From Phytopseudomonas straminea (lineage in GTDB: Bacteria; Pseudomonadota; Gammaproteobacteria; Pseudomonadales; Pseudomonadaceae), in NCBI RefSeq assembly GCF_900112645.1, contig NZ_FOMO01000006.1, forward strand, positions 62,001 to 126,000: 64,000 bases of DNA, written 5' to 3'. The position numbers and the translations under genes were made by a program. Under the pieces are notes generated by a model. The model had not been told where the DNA came from. It ran no database searches and saw only the letters and a list, made by a program, of their open reading frames with translations. Shown one piece after another: positions 1-8,155 of the stretch. Positions within the stretch are counted from its first letter, which is position 1. Every line of letters begins with the position of its first letter.

Positions 1-646
1 ATACAGGGACAGACTCCTTGGCACCTATAGAAACATCAATCAAATCCTGCAGATTTTGAGCACCCTCAGTTGTAAAGCGCATTTGCGCACAACCATCTTC
101 AAACCCCGCCGAACTCAAAAGATCGGACTTATCCGAAACATATTTCGCAAGATCTTCCCCCACATACTCAACTATCTTCTCCCTTAAAGCATTACCACTA
201 GCAACAGGCAGCTGCTCTGCCTCACCATAACTTATGGTCATTGTTTTCTTATTAAGTGCAACTCTTTCACCTAGCTCTCTAATTCTTTTTAAAACCCTGG
301 AAATTATATCCTCACCCACATGCACTAAATACGCCCGTTCAACACCACTACCGCCATCAAACTCTAGAAACAAAAAGAAGGCTGGCATTGGAGCCGTAAC
401 CAGCCGCCGCAGGTTTGACAGCTTTATTGCCAAGCTCCGCTTTCTCTTATCAGTAGATTTCACTTGAACTTTGCATTCACACGGCCCCCTGTGCAAATCC
501 ATGGGCCCACCAGATGAGGAGAACGGAAATTCCACATAAAAATCCCACCCAGTGACATCGGCAGCTGAAGAGTCATTTGGAATAAGCCCTGCATCTGCAC
601 ACCAAGCACTAAATATGCTCTCTCCCAAGCGCCCCAAATCCCTCAT
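1..646 (-). CDS. PD-(D/E)xK nuclease-like protein (DUF4365-type), C-terminus cut by window edge
   Basis: An open frame of 215 codons runs leftwards from an ATG at 646 and leaves the window without a stop. A GGAGG ribosome-binding sequence lies just upstream of the ATG. The N-terminus has the layout of the DUF4365/restriction-endonuclease-like fold: GRLGES with E9, a WDFYVEF strand with D35, and CKVQVKST with Q61-V62-K63, which fits D...(E/Q)xK. This is followed by a strand of hydrophobic residues (AFFLFLEF). The function of such proteins is inferred, usually DNA cleavage in defence or restriction. The gene is AT-richer than the rest of the window and divergent from a controller-type HTH gene, so horizontal transfer is likely. 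The full length and any C-terminal domain are not visible. Confidence 0.6.
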   Translation of the reverse strand, partial: MRDLGRLGESIFSAWCADAGLIPNDSSAADVTGWDFYVEFPFSSSGGPMDLHRGPCECKVQVKSTDKRKRSLAIKLSNLRRLVTAPMPAFFLFLEFDGGSGVERAYLVHVGEDIISRVLKRIRELGERVALNKKTMTISYGEAEQLPVASGNALREKIVEYVGEDLAKYVSDKSDLLSSAGFEDGCAQMRFTTEGAQNLQDLIDVSIGAKESVPV

Positions 647-739
647 AACCCCTCCAAGCACCAATGCCATTCACAACTAATGATGCACGAACGAAAGCTG
701 CACAAACAGCAACGCCCGGCCAATTGATGCTAATCCCCC

Positions 740-773
740 TGTAGTGCTCCCAGAGATCAAATTTGGTGTAGTG
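740..773 (+). promoter_or_regulatory. Direct repeat TGTAGTG ahead of the HTH gene
   Basis: The heptamer TGTAGTG occurs at 740-746 and again at 767-773, 27 bp apart, just before the HTH start codon. It is a possible operator in the divergent intergenic region. No classical controller-protein box was recognised. Confidence 0.2.
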
Positions 774-780
774 AAAAGGC

Positions 781-1020
781 ATGCCCATCAAGCCTCATCA
801 ATCCGTCCTTGTCAGCATATTTGCTGAGAATGTGCGGCGTACACGCCAAGAACTCGGACTCTCGCAAGAAGAGCTAGCCGAGCGTGCAGGCGTACACCGT
901 ACATACGTGGGCATGCTTGAACGGAGCGAAAAGAACGTGACGATCTACAACATCGAACGGATTGCGCTGGCGCTGGGCGTAGAGCCGGCCATTCTCCTGA
1001 CCCGAACAGGGAGCCGGTGA
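781..1020 (+). CDS. Small XRE/Cro-type HTH regulator, restriction controller-like
   Basis: This is a complete 79-residue protein made almost entirely of one helix-turn-helix domain. The recognition region reads LSQEELAERAGVHRTYVGML at about residues 25-44, followed by ERSEKNVTIYNIERIALALG. Both length and pattern resemble the C (controller) proteins of type II restriction-modification loci and orphan relatives in islands. AAAAGG precedes the ATG. It is divergent from the nuclease-like gene, with 134 bp between the two starts, and probably controls that gene and itself. I see no methyltransferase next to it inside the window, so a complete R-M locus is not shown. Confidence 0.75.
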   Translation: MPIKPHQSVLVSIFAENVRRTRQELGLSQEELAERAGVHRTYVGMLERSEKNVTIYNIERIALALGVEPAILLTRTGSR

Positions 1021-1058
1021 GCCTTGCTGGATAAGCCCAAGCCCCAAGTGCGGGCGCC

Positions 1059-1128
1059 GGTTCAAATCCCCATTGCCACCCGGGGCGACAGCAACGTAGA
1101 TTCTCGGTGAACCATCAACCAGCCCCAT
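1059..1128 (+). repeat. Degenerate ssrA 3'-end-like sequences (inner copies)
   Basis: GGTTCAAATCCCC at 1059-1071, followed by GCCACC at 1075-1080, looks like the T-arm and acceptor end of the Pseudomonas tmRNA. From 1094 a 35-bp stretch beginning ACGTAGATTC imperfectly repeats 1195-1229, with roughly two thirds identity. These copies suggest one or more integrations at the same target. The tmRNA comparison is from memory. Confidence 0.4.
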
Positions 1129-1192
1129 CAGGGTGTGACACTGCAGAGCTGGTGCTGGGCCTCAAGCGCAGGGATTTAGCGGCTTGTAGAGG

Positions 1193-1232
1193 GGACGTAG
1201 ATTCACGGTTGACCATTCCCCCGGCTCCACCA
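1193..1232 (+). other. Probable attachment-site remnant: 3' end of ssrA (tmRNA)
   Basis: The stretch ends CCCCCGGCTCCACCA, the conserved acceptor-stem end plus CCA of Pseudomonas tmRNA. An intact rho-independent terminator follows within 10 bp, as it does after ssrA. No tmRNA body precedes it. The simplest reading is that an element inserted into the 3' end of ssrA, rebuilt the gene at its other end outside the window, and left this displaced end and terminator here. The T-arm is degenerate, so this copy is not functional. Confidence 0.5.
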
Positions 1233-1240
1233 AACAAACC

Positions 1241-1274
1241 CCTGATTTTCCTAGAGAAAGTCAGGTTTTTTTCT
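1241..1274 (+). terminator. Rho-independent terminator (ssrA-type position)
   Basis: A 10-bp stem (1241-1250 with 1256-1265, one G-T pair) with loop CTAGA is followed by a T-rich tract. No intact gene now reads into it from the left, in keeping with its being a displaced ssrA terminator. Nothing else recognisable lies between 1275 and the lipoprotein gene. Confidence 0.75.
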
Positions 1275-1422
1275 TTGGGCAGACTTCTCTATAAAAGCTT
1301 GCTACCTAAGTTCGGTAGGACCACACGGTTTAAATACGGTGGTAGTGCTAGGTCGGGGAGGCAGAGGAGCGGCGCAGCTGGCGCCCTCGCCTCTAACCAT
1401 CGACACTCGAAAAGGGATTTCC

Positions 1423-1968
1423 ATGAGAGCGTTTCTGATAGCGGGCCTGGCTTTGGCCGTCAGTGCCTGCGGCAACATTGCCAATATGCGTGCTTACTCC
1501 AAGGCCTATATGGAGCCAGCCTCGGGTGATACGGCACGGTTGCGCGTCATCACTAACGGTATGGCCCGTGGCGTGCCGGGCAGCGATTGCATCGACTGGC
1601 GCGTGCCCGGCGCCGGGATAATGGCCGTGGCCCAATCCGGCTTTGCCGACCAGAACAACGGCCGCAGCCTGGGGATGCCCCCAGGTGGCCGCGAAGTACG
1701 CGGCCACCTGGCGCGCAGCGAGATGAAAGTACCGGCCGGCAAGCCTTTTGCCATGAACTTCCAGAGCACCGGCTACATCTCGGGTGGCTATTCCTACAGC
1801 TGCCAGCAGACCTTTCGCTTCACACCGCAGGCGGGCCAGGACTATGAGCTGATCCTGCTGGATAGCGGAATGTGCGTGGTCGGCCTGCAACACTTGAACT
1901 CCGAGGGCAAAGCCGAGAACGAGCCTGTTGAAAAGGCTGGTCTCTGCAATGCACTGGATGCCTTTTAG
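1423..1968 (+). CDS. Hypothetical lipoprotein
   Basis: The product has 181 residues. The start at 1423 puts a lipoprotein signal at the N-terminus, with lipobox VSAC and modified Cys15; a purine-rich AAAGGG lies upstream. The mature part has no transmembrane segment and contains several cysteines, which may pair in the periplasm. I do not recognise a family. It is a single gene, followed by a terminator shared with the convergent acyltransferase gene. Confidence 0.75.
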   Translation: MRAFLIAGLALAVSACGNIANMRAYSKAYMEPASGDTARLRVITNGMARGVPGSDCIDWRVPGAGIMAVAQSGFADQNNGRSLGMPPGGREVRGHLARSEMKVPAGKPFAMNFQSTGYISGGYSYSCQQTFRFTPQAGQDYELILLDSGMCVVGLQHLNSEGKAENEPVEKAGLCNALDAF

Positions 1969-2004
1969 TCTGCTGAAACCCCACGCTGCAGCCCCCCGAA
2001 AATA

Positions 2005-2032
2005 AAAAACCACGCCAGGCGTGGTTTTTTAT
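2005..2032. terminator. Bidirectional rho-independent terminator
   Basis: The perfect CCACGCC/GGCGTGG hairpin is flanked by A-run and T-run, so it can end transcription from both the lipoprotein gene and the convergent acyltransferase gene. Confidence 0.9.
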
Positions 2033-2043
2033 AGCCGTTCGCA

Positions 2044-3105
2044 TCAGGCCGTCGCCCTTTTCTGTAGCGGCGCGGTGGCGCGGTTGACCCGCGTCTTGGC
2101 GCCGAAGAAGGCCACGCTGAGAACATGCAGCGGGCCGATGCGCTCCAGCACCAGTTTGAATGCCACCGGCAGCAGCAGCCCCATCGCCATGCTGACGACG
2201 AAGACCAGCAAGTCCTCCTGCACCTGCAGCTTATTCAGTACGATGCGCGCCCCCGCCGTACCGAAGACGTGGAACAGGTAAATCTCGAAGGAGAAATAAC
2301 CCAGCCAGGCCAGCGGCATGAAGTAGAAGCGCCGGGCGATCAGCAGGCTGATGGCGGCCAGGCCCAGCGCCGTTCCGACCAAGGCCAGGTTGGCATCGTC
2401 GAGGTCAAGCAGCGCGAACAGATAGGCCTGGTCGATACCCACCAGAATCACCAGCGCCGCGGCCATGGTGATGACGCTACTGCGGGTGATCAGTTGCGCG
2501 CTGAAGCGGTAGAGCCCCAGGCCCAGCAGGAAGAACGGCAACAGTTCCACCGCCCGGTCGAGGCTGAACAGGTTCGGGAAGCTCTCCGACGCGAAGGACG
2601 CCGCCAGGGCCGCGGCGAACACCAGCCCATAGTTGCGTAACGTCAGCAGCAGGCCAGCCTTCTCCAGCAGCGAAATCACCACGAAGATGCAGAAGATCGC
2701 CTGCAGGAACCAGAAGTGCGCGTAGCTGAAGAAGTAGATGCTGAAAATATCGCCCAGCTGCGGCTTGTCGTTGGTGTTGGGCACGATCATCTGCATGACG
2801 AAGAACAGCGTCGAGACCGTCAGTAGCGGTATGCCGACGCGTTTAAACTTGCCCTGGTAGAAGCGCGACAACTCACAGTCGGCGTTCACCGGCCGCAGCG
2901 CGTAGACATAGCCCGAGATGGCGGTGAACAGCGGCATGCGGATGTAAACGAGGGAATCGTAGAGGTAGCGCAACGCCGAGTCGTCCGGCACCTTCATGCC
3001 CAGGTCGGGCGAACTGCCGATGACATGGCCCGCTACCATCAGAAACAGCGCCAGTCCGCGAATCGTCTCAATTCGCAGATCCTTCTCGGGCGTGGTCTTG
3101 GTCAT
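2044..3105 (-). CDS. Acyltransferase 3 family membrane protein
   Basis: This 353-residue integral membrane protein has about ten transmembrane segments. It carries family features of O-acyltransferases (PF01757): RIETIRGLALFLMVAGHVIG near the N-terminus with the conserved Arg and His, RMPLFTAISGYV in the second conserved block, and HFWFLQAIF in the third. Members transfer acetyl or other acyl groups from the cytoplasm onto cell-surface carbohydrates or related acceptors; the substrate cannot be told from the sequence. AGAGGA precedes the ATG. It stands alone, with no polysaccharide genes beside it. Confidence 0.85.
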   Translation of the reverse strand: MTKTTPEKDLRIETIRGLALFLMVAGHVIGSSPDLGMKVPDDSALRYLYDSLVYIRMPLFTAISGYVYALRPVNADCELSRFYQGKFKRVGIPLLTVSTLFFVMQMIVPNTNDKPQLGDIFSIYFFSYAHFWFLQAIFCIFVVISLLEKAGLLLTLRNYGLVFAAALAASFASESFPNLFSLDRAVELLPFFLLGLGLYRFSAQLITRSSVITMAAALVILVGIDQAYLFALLDLDDANLALVGTALGLAAISLLIARRFYFMPLAWLGYFSFEIYLFHVFGTAGARIVLNKLQVQEDLLVFVVSMAMGLLLPVAFKLVLERIGPLHVLSVAFFGAKTRVNRATAPLQKRATA

Positions 3106-3468
3106 GCTGAGTCCTCTGTACTAGCTAAGCGAGACAGCGTTTCCCCGAAGATGGGAACGGATGCCGACGAATCGATCATCTGAGCGCGATGGGCTTCGAC
3201 TAGTTCAGCGGTGAGGCACTAAAAGCGGGCAGTCCTGAAGCATGGGCCGATTGAGACAACAACCTGTACCGATGAAAGCGTCGAGAGAGTGCCAAAGTCG
3301 ATACGGCACTCGGATCTAGAGGCGGATCGCAGGGAGGCGATAAGGAGCATCAGACCGGCCACCTTTTGAGGTGTGGCAGACTTCCCCATCAGCATGACGC
3401 CTATCGCACCCATGACAATTCGTCTGCCAACCAGGGCTTGCCGCCCCAGCTAAAGTAAACAACAGCCA
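3106..3468. other. Intergenic region between acyltransferase and chemoreceptor genes
   Basis: These 363 bp hold no convincing intact gene. The only suggestive sequence is a short minus-strand stretch resembling the end of a small multidrug-resistance protein, listed separately. Confidence 0.6.
3305..3430 (-). pseudogene. Possible remnant of an SMR-type drug transporter C-terminus
   Basis: One minus-strand frame reads MGAIGVMLMGKSATPQKVAG and then LMLLIASL, which resembles the last two helices of small multidrug-resistance transporters (pattern G..G....GESA...R..G..LI.AG). No upstream helices are in frame and the frame continues into unrelated sequence. It may be a decayed gene fragment or coincidence. 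Confidence 0.25.
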
Positions 3469-5088
3469 TCAAACCTTGAAACGACGCACCAGCCCACTCA
3501 GGTCGCCGGCCAGGCGCGACAGTTCCTGGCTGGCGGTCTGGGTTTGTTCGGCGCCGGCGGAGGTCTGGATCGACAGGTCGCGGATGCGCACCAGGTTGCG
3601 GTCCACTTCGCGGGCGACCTGGGCCTGTTCTTCGGCAGCGCTGGCGATTACCAGGTTGCGTTCGTCGATGCCGCTGACCGCCTGGGTGATGGTGCTCAGG
3701 GCCTGATTGGCGGCGCTGGCCTGCTCCTGTGTCTGGCGGGCCTGGTCGGCGCTGGTCATCAGGGCCGAGACGGTCTGGTTGGTGCCCTGCTGGATGCCGC
3801 CGATCATTTGTTCGATTTCTCGGGTCGACTCGCCGGTGCGATGGGCCAGCGAGCGCACTTCGTCGGCTACCACGGCGAAACCGCGCCCAGCCTCGCCAGC
3901 ACGCGCGGCCTCGATGGCAGCGTTGAGGGCCAGCAGGTTGGTCTGCTCGGCCACAGCGCGGATCACGTCCAGCACCTTGCTGATGCTCTGGGTCTGCTCG
4001 GCCAGATTACGAGCCTGATCCGAGGCGCTCAGCACGTTGCCGGTCAGAGAGCCGATGGCGCTCAGGGTATCGGTGAGCTGCACCTGGCCGAAGCGCGCGG
4101 TTTCGGCGGCGGCTTTGGAATCGGCCGAGGTGGTTACGGCGTTGGACGCCACTTCTTCCACAGCGTGGCTCATCTCGGTCACGGCGGTGGCGGCCATCTC
4201 GATCTCGTTGTTCTGCTGCTGCAAACCCTGGGCGCTCTCGCTCATCACCGCACTCATCTCTTCGGTGGAGGCAGCCAGTTGCTCGGCGGACTTGCCAATG
4301 TGCTCCAGGGTGCTGCGCAGGGTGGTCTGCATGGAGTGCATGGCCTGCAGCAGCTGGGCCGCTTCGTCCTTGCCGGAGAGATCAAGCTGGCGGGTGAGGT
4401 CGCCCGAGGCGATGGTCTGGGCGGCGGCAACAGCACTGCCCAACGGCGCCGTCAGGCTGTGGGTCATCCGCCAGGACAGCAGCAGGGTTAGCGCCACGGC
4501 GACAATGATGGCCAGCACGGTGACTTTCTGCGAGTTGGCGAACAGCGCCACTGCCACTTCGGTGTGATGGTTGGCCTCGTCGAGGTTGATGCTCTGCAAC
4601 TTGCCCGAGGACGCATTCATGGCGATGCCCAGATCGTTCAGCCGTTTCGCTAGCAGGTCGCGCACATCATCCATGCGGTCCTGTTTGATCAGGGTGACCA
4701 GGGTCGCGTCATGCTGCAGGTACTCATGGAAGATGTCGGTCAGTTTGCCGAAGTGCTCCTGCTCCTCGGGCGACACGATCATGGTTTTGTAGCGCGCCAG
4801 TTCGGCTTCGATCAGCACGCCGATGTCCTGGATCTTCACGTAGGTGGCATCGACCTTGGCGGGGTCGGCGGCCAGACGCAGGGTCTCCAGGCGCAGGCGT
4901 GCCAGCGCCAATGCCAGCTTGCTGCTCGACACGATAGCCGGAATCGAGTTCTGCTCGATCACTTCGCTCTCGCTGCGGATATTGCTCATCTGGTAAAGGC
5001 TGAACAGTCCCAGCATCACTACCAGAATGGCAATGGTGCCAAAACACAACAGACTCCGGCGGGCGATGGGCATGGATCGAAGGTTCAT
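3469..5088 (-). CDS. Methyl-accepting chemotaxis protein
   Basis: This is a transmembrane chemoreceptor that signals to CheA/CheW. From the start at 5088 (539 residues) it shows a first transmembrane helix at about 12-33, a periplasmic four-helix-bundle-type sensor, a second transmembrane helix near 190-210, a HAMP domain, and a long cytoplasmic coiled coil. The hairpin tip contains [20 protein letters not shown], the family signature, followed by [14 protein letters not shown]. There is no CheR-docking pentapeptide at the C-terminus. AAGGA lies 11 nt before the chosen ATG; an ATG at 5100 has no room for a ribosome site and one at 5139 would only add an unlikely N-terminal extension. The ligand is unknown. 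Confidence 0.9.
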   Translation of the reverse strand: MNLRSMPIARRSLLCFGTIAILVVMLGLFSLYQMSNIRSESEVIEQNSIPAIVSSSKLALALARLRLETLRLAADPAKVDATYVKIQDIGVLIEAELARYKTMIVSPEEQEHFGKLTDIFHEYLQHDATLVTLIKQDRMDDVRDLLAKRLNDLGIAMNASSGKLQSINLDEANHHTEVAVALFANSQKVTVLAIIVAVALTLLLSWRMTHSLTAPLGSAVAAAQTIASGDLTRQLDLSGKDEAAQLLQAMHSMQTTLRSTLEHIGKSAEQLAASTEEMSAVMSESAQGLQQQNNEIEMAATAVTEMSHAVEEVASNAVTTSADSKAAAETARFGQVQLTDTLSAIGSLTGNVLSASDQARNLAEQTQSISKVLDVIRAVAEQTNLLALNAAIEAARAGEAGRGFAVVADEVRSLAHRTGESTREIEQMIGGIQQGTNQTVSALMTSADQARQTQEQASAANQALSTITQAVSGIDERNLVIASAAEEQAQVAREVDRNLVRIRDLSIQTSAGAEQTQTASQELSRLAGDLSGLVRRFKV

Positions 5089-5102
5089 GGCGGATCTCAT
5101 CC

Positions 5103-5629
5103 TTAAGAAGGTCGGGGAGCGAGGCAGGAGCGGCGGCAAGGCGTGCCGCTGCTAAACAGCGGAACTTTGTTACAAGGCTTAACAGGTTAGCAGCAGAACG
5201 TGGCTGAGGCGTACCTGAAAGTAGCTATCTAGAGCGGTCAAGCAGGATTCTCCAAGGGCAATCTTTCAGTGCCAGGCTGCGGTTTAATCAGTGCATCAAG
5301 AGCATGCTCTGCACGTTCATATCGACTTACCTGCAAGAAACTTTATTTTGTCGCCAAAATTTGGACGCCCAAGCTATCCAGTGATCTTGGCCGATATGCC
5401 ATCCGCATAAGCAACGTATTTAGCTTTCACCTTCGTCCTCGTCACGCGCCCTCAAAAAACGCCTGCCTGTGCACGCTCGAATGCTTTCACTTTCGCGAAA
5501 GTCAGCTTGAGAAACCCGGAATTTACAGCCTTCCAGAGCGCCCCCAATACTGAGGTCGCCTGCGCAGGCATGGGCTCAGCCCGCAGTGCAAAGGCTTCCA
5601 GATAAGCGCATAACAACAAGAGGCGCCCT
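5103..5629. other. Intergenic region upstream of the NCS1 permease gene
   Basis: About 530 bp without a convincing gene, somewhat AT-richer than the flanks. It must hold the promoters of both divergent genes. The clearest structure is a 14-bp palindrome, listed separately. Confidence 0.6.
5489..5502. promoter_or_regulatory. Perfect 14-bp palindrome, candidate operator
   Basis: ACTTTCGCGAAAGT reads identically on both strands. It lies about 130 bp upstream of the permease start. It could be a dimeric regulator site for the permease/nitrilase genes, perhaps for the LysR regulator encoded downstream, though it lacks the usual T-N11-A form. Confidence 0.35.
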
Positions 5630-7042
5630 ATGAACACGCCGAGCAATGCCGGACGTGAGCTGCCCAAGCTCGAAGTCCGCTCGATCGATTACGTGCCGCG
5701 TGAAGAACGCCATGGAAAGATCTGGCACCAGGGACCGTTCTGGTTCACCGGCAATTTCGTCTTCCTGACCATGATGGTCGGCTTCACGGGCCCGAGCATG
5801 GGGCTCGGCTTGCTGTGGAGCATCCTTGCGGTGGCGCTCGGCGCCTGCTTCGGCACCATTTTTATGGCGCTGCACGCCAACCAGGGCCCGAAGATGGGCT
5901 TGCCGCAGATGATCCAGTCCCGCGCGCAGTTCGGCAGCCGCGGCGCCATCGTGCCGTTCGCCGCGACGGTGTTCGTGTACATCGGTTTTATCGTGTTCGG
6001 GGTGATTCTGGTCACCCAGGCGCTGCAACTCGTGCTGCCGGGCTCCAAGGCGTTCTGGTACCCGGCGCTGGTGGTGCTGTCGATCATCCTGGCGGTGGTG
6101 GGTTATGACCTGCTGCACTTCGTGCAGCGCTGGCTGACCTATGTGCTGATTGCCACCTTCGCCGTGGTTACGGTGATGGCCGTCACCGCCCTGCCCCAGG
6201 CCTCGACCGTGACGGTAGCCGCCACGCCGCACTGGGACACCACCGCGTTTCTGGTGCAGCTGTCTCTCGCCGCCGGCTACAACATCAGCTATTCGGTGTA
6301 CGTGTCCGACTACTCGCGCTACCTGCCCGAGGATGCGCCGAGCGGCAAGCTGATCTTCTGGACGTACCTGGGCGCGGCCGGCTCGGCGGTGTGGCTGATG
6401 TCGCTGGGCGCGGTGCTGGCCACCTACCTGCCGGGCGCCGATGGCATCGTCGCGCTGGTAACCACCGGCAACTACTTCTTCGCAGGTTTTGGCGTGTTCG
6501 TGGTGCTGGTCGGCGCCGCCGCGCAGCTGTCGGTGACCGGGGTGAACTGCTACGGCGCGATGCTCACCGGCCTCAGCGCGGTGGACGGCTTCCGCCCGGT
6601 ACGCCCGACCCTCGGCCTGCGCGTGGTTGGGCTGACGCTGGTGGGCGTGGCATCGATCATCGTTTCGCTTTCGCTGCCCGAGGCGTACATGACCAGCTTC
6701 AATGGCTTCGTGCTGCTGATGCTGTACTTCCTGATCCCGTGGACGGCGGTGAACCTGGTCGACTTCTATGCGGTGCGCAAGGGCCAGTATTCGATCAGCG
6801 AAATCTTCAACCCACAGGGCATCTATGGGCGCTGGGCCTGGCAGGGCATTGCGTCCTACGCCGCGGCGTTCCTCAGCATGATTCCGTTCTTCTCGCTGCC
6901 CTTCTATGTCGGCCCGGTCACCGAGGCGCTGGGCGGTGCAGACGTGGCCTTCATCCCCGGCCTGCTGGTGGGTGGCGGCCTCTATTACCTGCTGGCCCTG
7001 ACCGGCAACGAGCGCCCAAGCGCTGCACCGAATCAGCTCTAA
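5630..7042 (+). CDS. NCS1-family nucleobase/hydantoin-type cation symporter
   Basis: This 470-residue protein has twelve predicted transmembrane helices and the usual length of NCS1 permeases (cytosine, purine, allantoin and hydantoin transporters). Family hallmarks are the N-terminal PREERHGKIWHQGPFWFTGN segment, the GPSMGLG turn, and the VYVSDYSRYLP motif in the middle. The substrate is likely a nitrogen heterocycle or related small molecule, imported with Na+ or H+. A nitrilase-family hydrolase follows 72 bp downstream on the same strand, which suggests import followed by C-N bond hydrolysis. A weak AAGAGG precedes the ATG. Confidence 0.88.
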   Translation: MNTPSNAGRELPKLEVRSIDYVPREERHGKIWHQGPFWFTGNFVFLTMMVGFTGPSMGLGLLWSILAVALGACFGTIFMALHANQGPKMGLPQMIQSRAQFGSRGAIVPFAATVFVYIGFIVFGVILVTQALQLVLPGSKAFWYPALVVLSIILAVVGYDLLHFVQRWLTYVLIATFAVVTVMAVTALPQASTVTVAATPHWDTTAFLVQLSLAAGYNISYSVYVSDYSRYLPEDAPSGKLIFWTYLGAAGSAVWLMSLGAVLATYLPGADGIVALVTTGNYFFAGFGVFVVLVGAAAQLSVTGVNCYGAMLTGLSAVDGFRPVRPTLGLRVVGLTLVGVASIIVSLSLPEAYMTSFNGFVLLMLYFLIPWTAVNLVDFYAVRKGQYSISEIFNPQGIYGRWAWQGIASYAAAFLSMIPFFSLPFYVGPVTEALGGADVAFIPGLLVGGGLYYLLALTGNERPSAAPNQL

Positions 7043-7072
7043 CCACTTCCTTGTTTCTGCAAACCTACCTCT

Positions 7073-7093
7073 GAGGGCGGCCGGGCCGCCCTC
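7073..7093 (+). other. Intercistronic hairpin
   Basis: A perfect 9-bp GC-rich stem (GAGGGCGGC/GCCGCCCTC, 3-nt loop) without a T-run lies between the permease and nitrilase genes. It more likely stabilises or partly attenuates the shared transcript than terminates it. Confidence 0.6.
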
Positions 7094-7114
7094 GCTCACC
7101 CGCTTTTCAGGTGC

Positions 7115-8089
7115 ATGCCCATGAACGAGAAAACCATCGCCCTTATCCAACAGCCACCAGCAGTGCTCGACACCGCGCAAACGCTGGAACGCGCCGTCGC
7201 GCATATCGCCGAGGCCGCGGCCCGTGGTGCACAGTTGATCGTGTTTCCGGAAACCTGGGTGAGTGGCTACCCAGCCTGGGTGTTCGGTATGGCCGGCTGG
7301 GACGACGCCCATGCCAAGCGCTGGTATCAGCGGCTGCTGGCCGACAGCCCGGTGCTCGGCGCCCACGACGATATGCATGATGGCCTGGCACCGATACGCG
7401 CCGCCGCCCGCGAGCACCAGGTGAGCGTGGTGGTGGGCATCAACGAACGGGCACGGGCGCAGAGTGGCTCGCTGTTCAACTCGCTGGTGACCATCGGCGC
7501 TGACGGCTGCCTGCTAAACGTGCACCGCAAGCTCACCCCGACGCACACCGAGCGCAACGTGTGGGCCAATGGTGACGCCGCCGGCCTGCGCGTGGTGGAC
7601 ACACCGGTCGGCCGCGTTGGTGGGCTGATCTGCTGGGAGCACTGGCACCCGCTAGCCCGCCAGGCGCTGCATGCCCAGGACGAGCAGATCCACGTCGCCG
7701 TCTGGCCGGACATGCCTGAGATGCACCATATCGCCGCCCGCTCCTACGCCTTCGAGGGGCGCTGCTTCGTGCTGTGCGCCGGGCAATACCTGACCACCGC
7801 TGATCTGCCCTTTGACCTGCTCGATGCCTATCGCCAGGGCGCCGGCGCTGAACAATCGGTCGATGGCGTGCTGTTCGCTGGTGGCTCCGGAGTGGTCGGC
7901 CCGGATGGCATGTGGCTGGCGCCGCCGCTGGTGGGCGAGGCTGGCATCGTGATGGCGACTCTCGATTTGGATTGCGTCGATGCCCAGCGCCACGACCTTG
8001 ATGTGGCCGGGCATTACCTTCGCCCGGATGTGTTCGAGCTGCACGTCGACCGCCGCCCGCGCACCGGCATCGCGCTGCGCGACAGCTGA
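7115..8089 (+). CDS. Nitrilase-superfamily carbon-nitrogen hydrolase
   Basis: This is a 324-residue hydrolase of the nitrilase superfamily, which hydrolyses nitriles, amides or related C-N bonds through a thioester intermediate. The catalytic triad is visible: E46 in FPETWVSGYP, K139 in HRKLTPTHTER, and C173 in GGLICWEHWHPLAR. The CWEHWHP context and HTERNVW are typical of the nitrilase branch rather than of amidases or N-carbamoylases. It probably acts in the cytoplasm on the substrate of the preceding NCS1 permease. An ATG two codons later (7121) is an alternative start. Confidence 0.9.
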   Translation: MPMNEKTIALIQQPPAVLDTAQTLERAVAHIAEAAARGAQLIVFPETWVSGYPAWVFGMAGWDDAHAKRWYQRLLADSPVLGAHDDMHDGLAPIRAAAREHQVSVVVGINERARAQSGSLFNSLVTIGADGCLLNVHRKLTPTHTERNVWANGDAAGLRVVDTPVGRVGGLICWEHWHPLARQALHAQDEQIHVAVWPDMPEMHHIAARSYAFEGRCFVLCAGQYLTTADLPFDLLDAYRQGAGAEQSVDGVLFAGGSGVVGPDGMWLAPPLVGEAGIVMATLDLDCVDAQRHDLDVAGHYLRPDVFELHVDRRPRTGIALRDS

Positions 8090-8096
8090 TTGCCCT

Positions 8097-8124
8097 CGCT
8101 GGCGCTGACGAACCCTCGCCAGCG
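8097..8124 (+). other. Intercistronic hairpin after the nitrilase gene
   Basis: CGCTGGCG at 8097-8104 pairs with CGCCAGCG at 8117-8124. There is only a short T-rich stretch after it, so termination would be partial; the next gene follows 31 bp later. Confidence 0.5.
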
Positions 8125-8155
8125 CCATCTTATTTATCTCTTCGAATAACTCATC

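Noticed and set aside
609..791. A 60-codon minus-strand frame across the divergent promoter at the left edge.
   Set aside because: It overlaps the N-terminus of the better-supported nuclease-like frame and has no ribosome site of its own.
1059..1080. A tRNA gene suggested by GGTTCAAATCCCC.
   Set aside because: The T-stem does not pair well, and no anticodon or D arm lies upstream; it is better seen as an ssrA 3' fragment.
5269..5553. A 94-codon frame in the intergenic region before the permease.
   Set aside because: No ribosome site, no domain, unusual composition; more likely non-coding promoter DNA.
5576..7417. A 613-codon open frame antisense to the permease and nitrilase genes, and similar long antisense frames elsewhere (e.g. 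10898-12247, 21398-23293).
   Set aside because: They are by-products of high GC content and third-position bias in the real genes on the other strand; composition is rich in His, Arg, Gly and Gln without recognisable domains.
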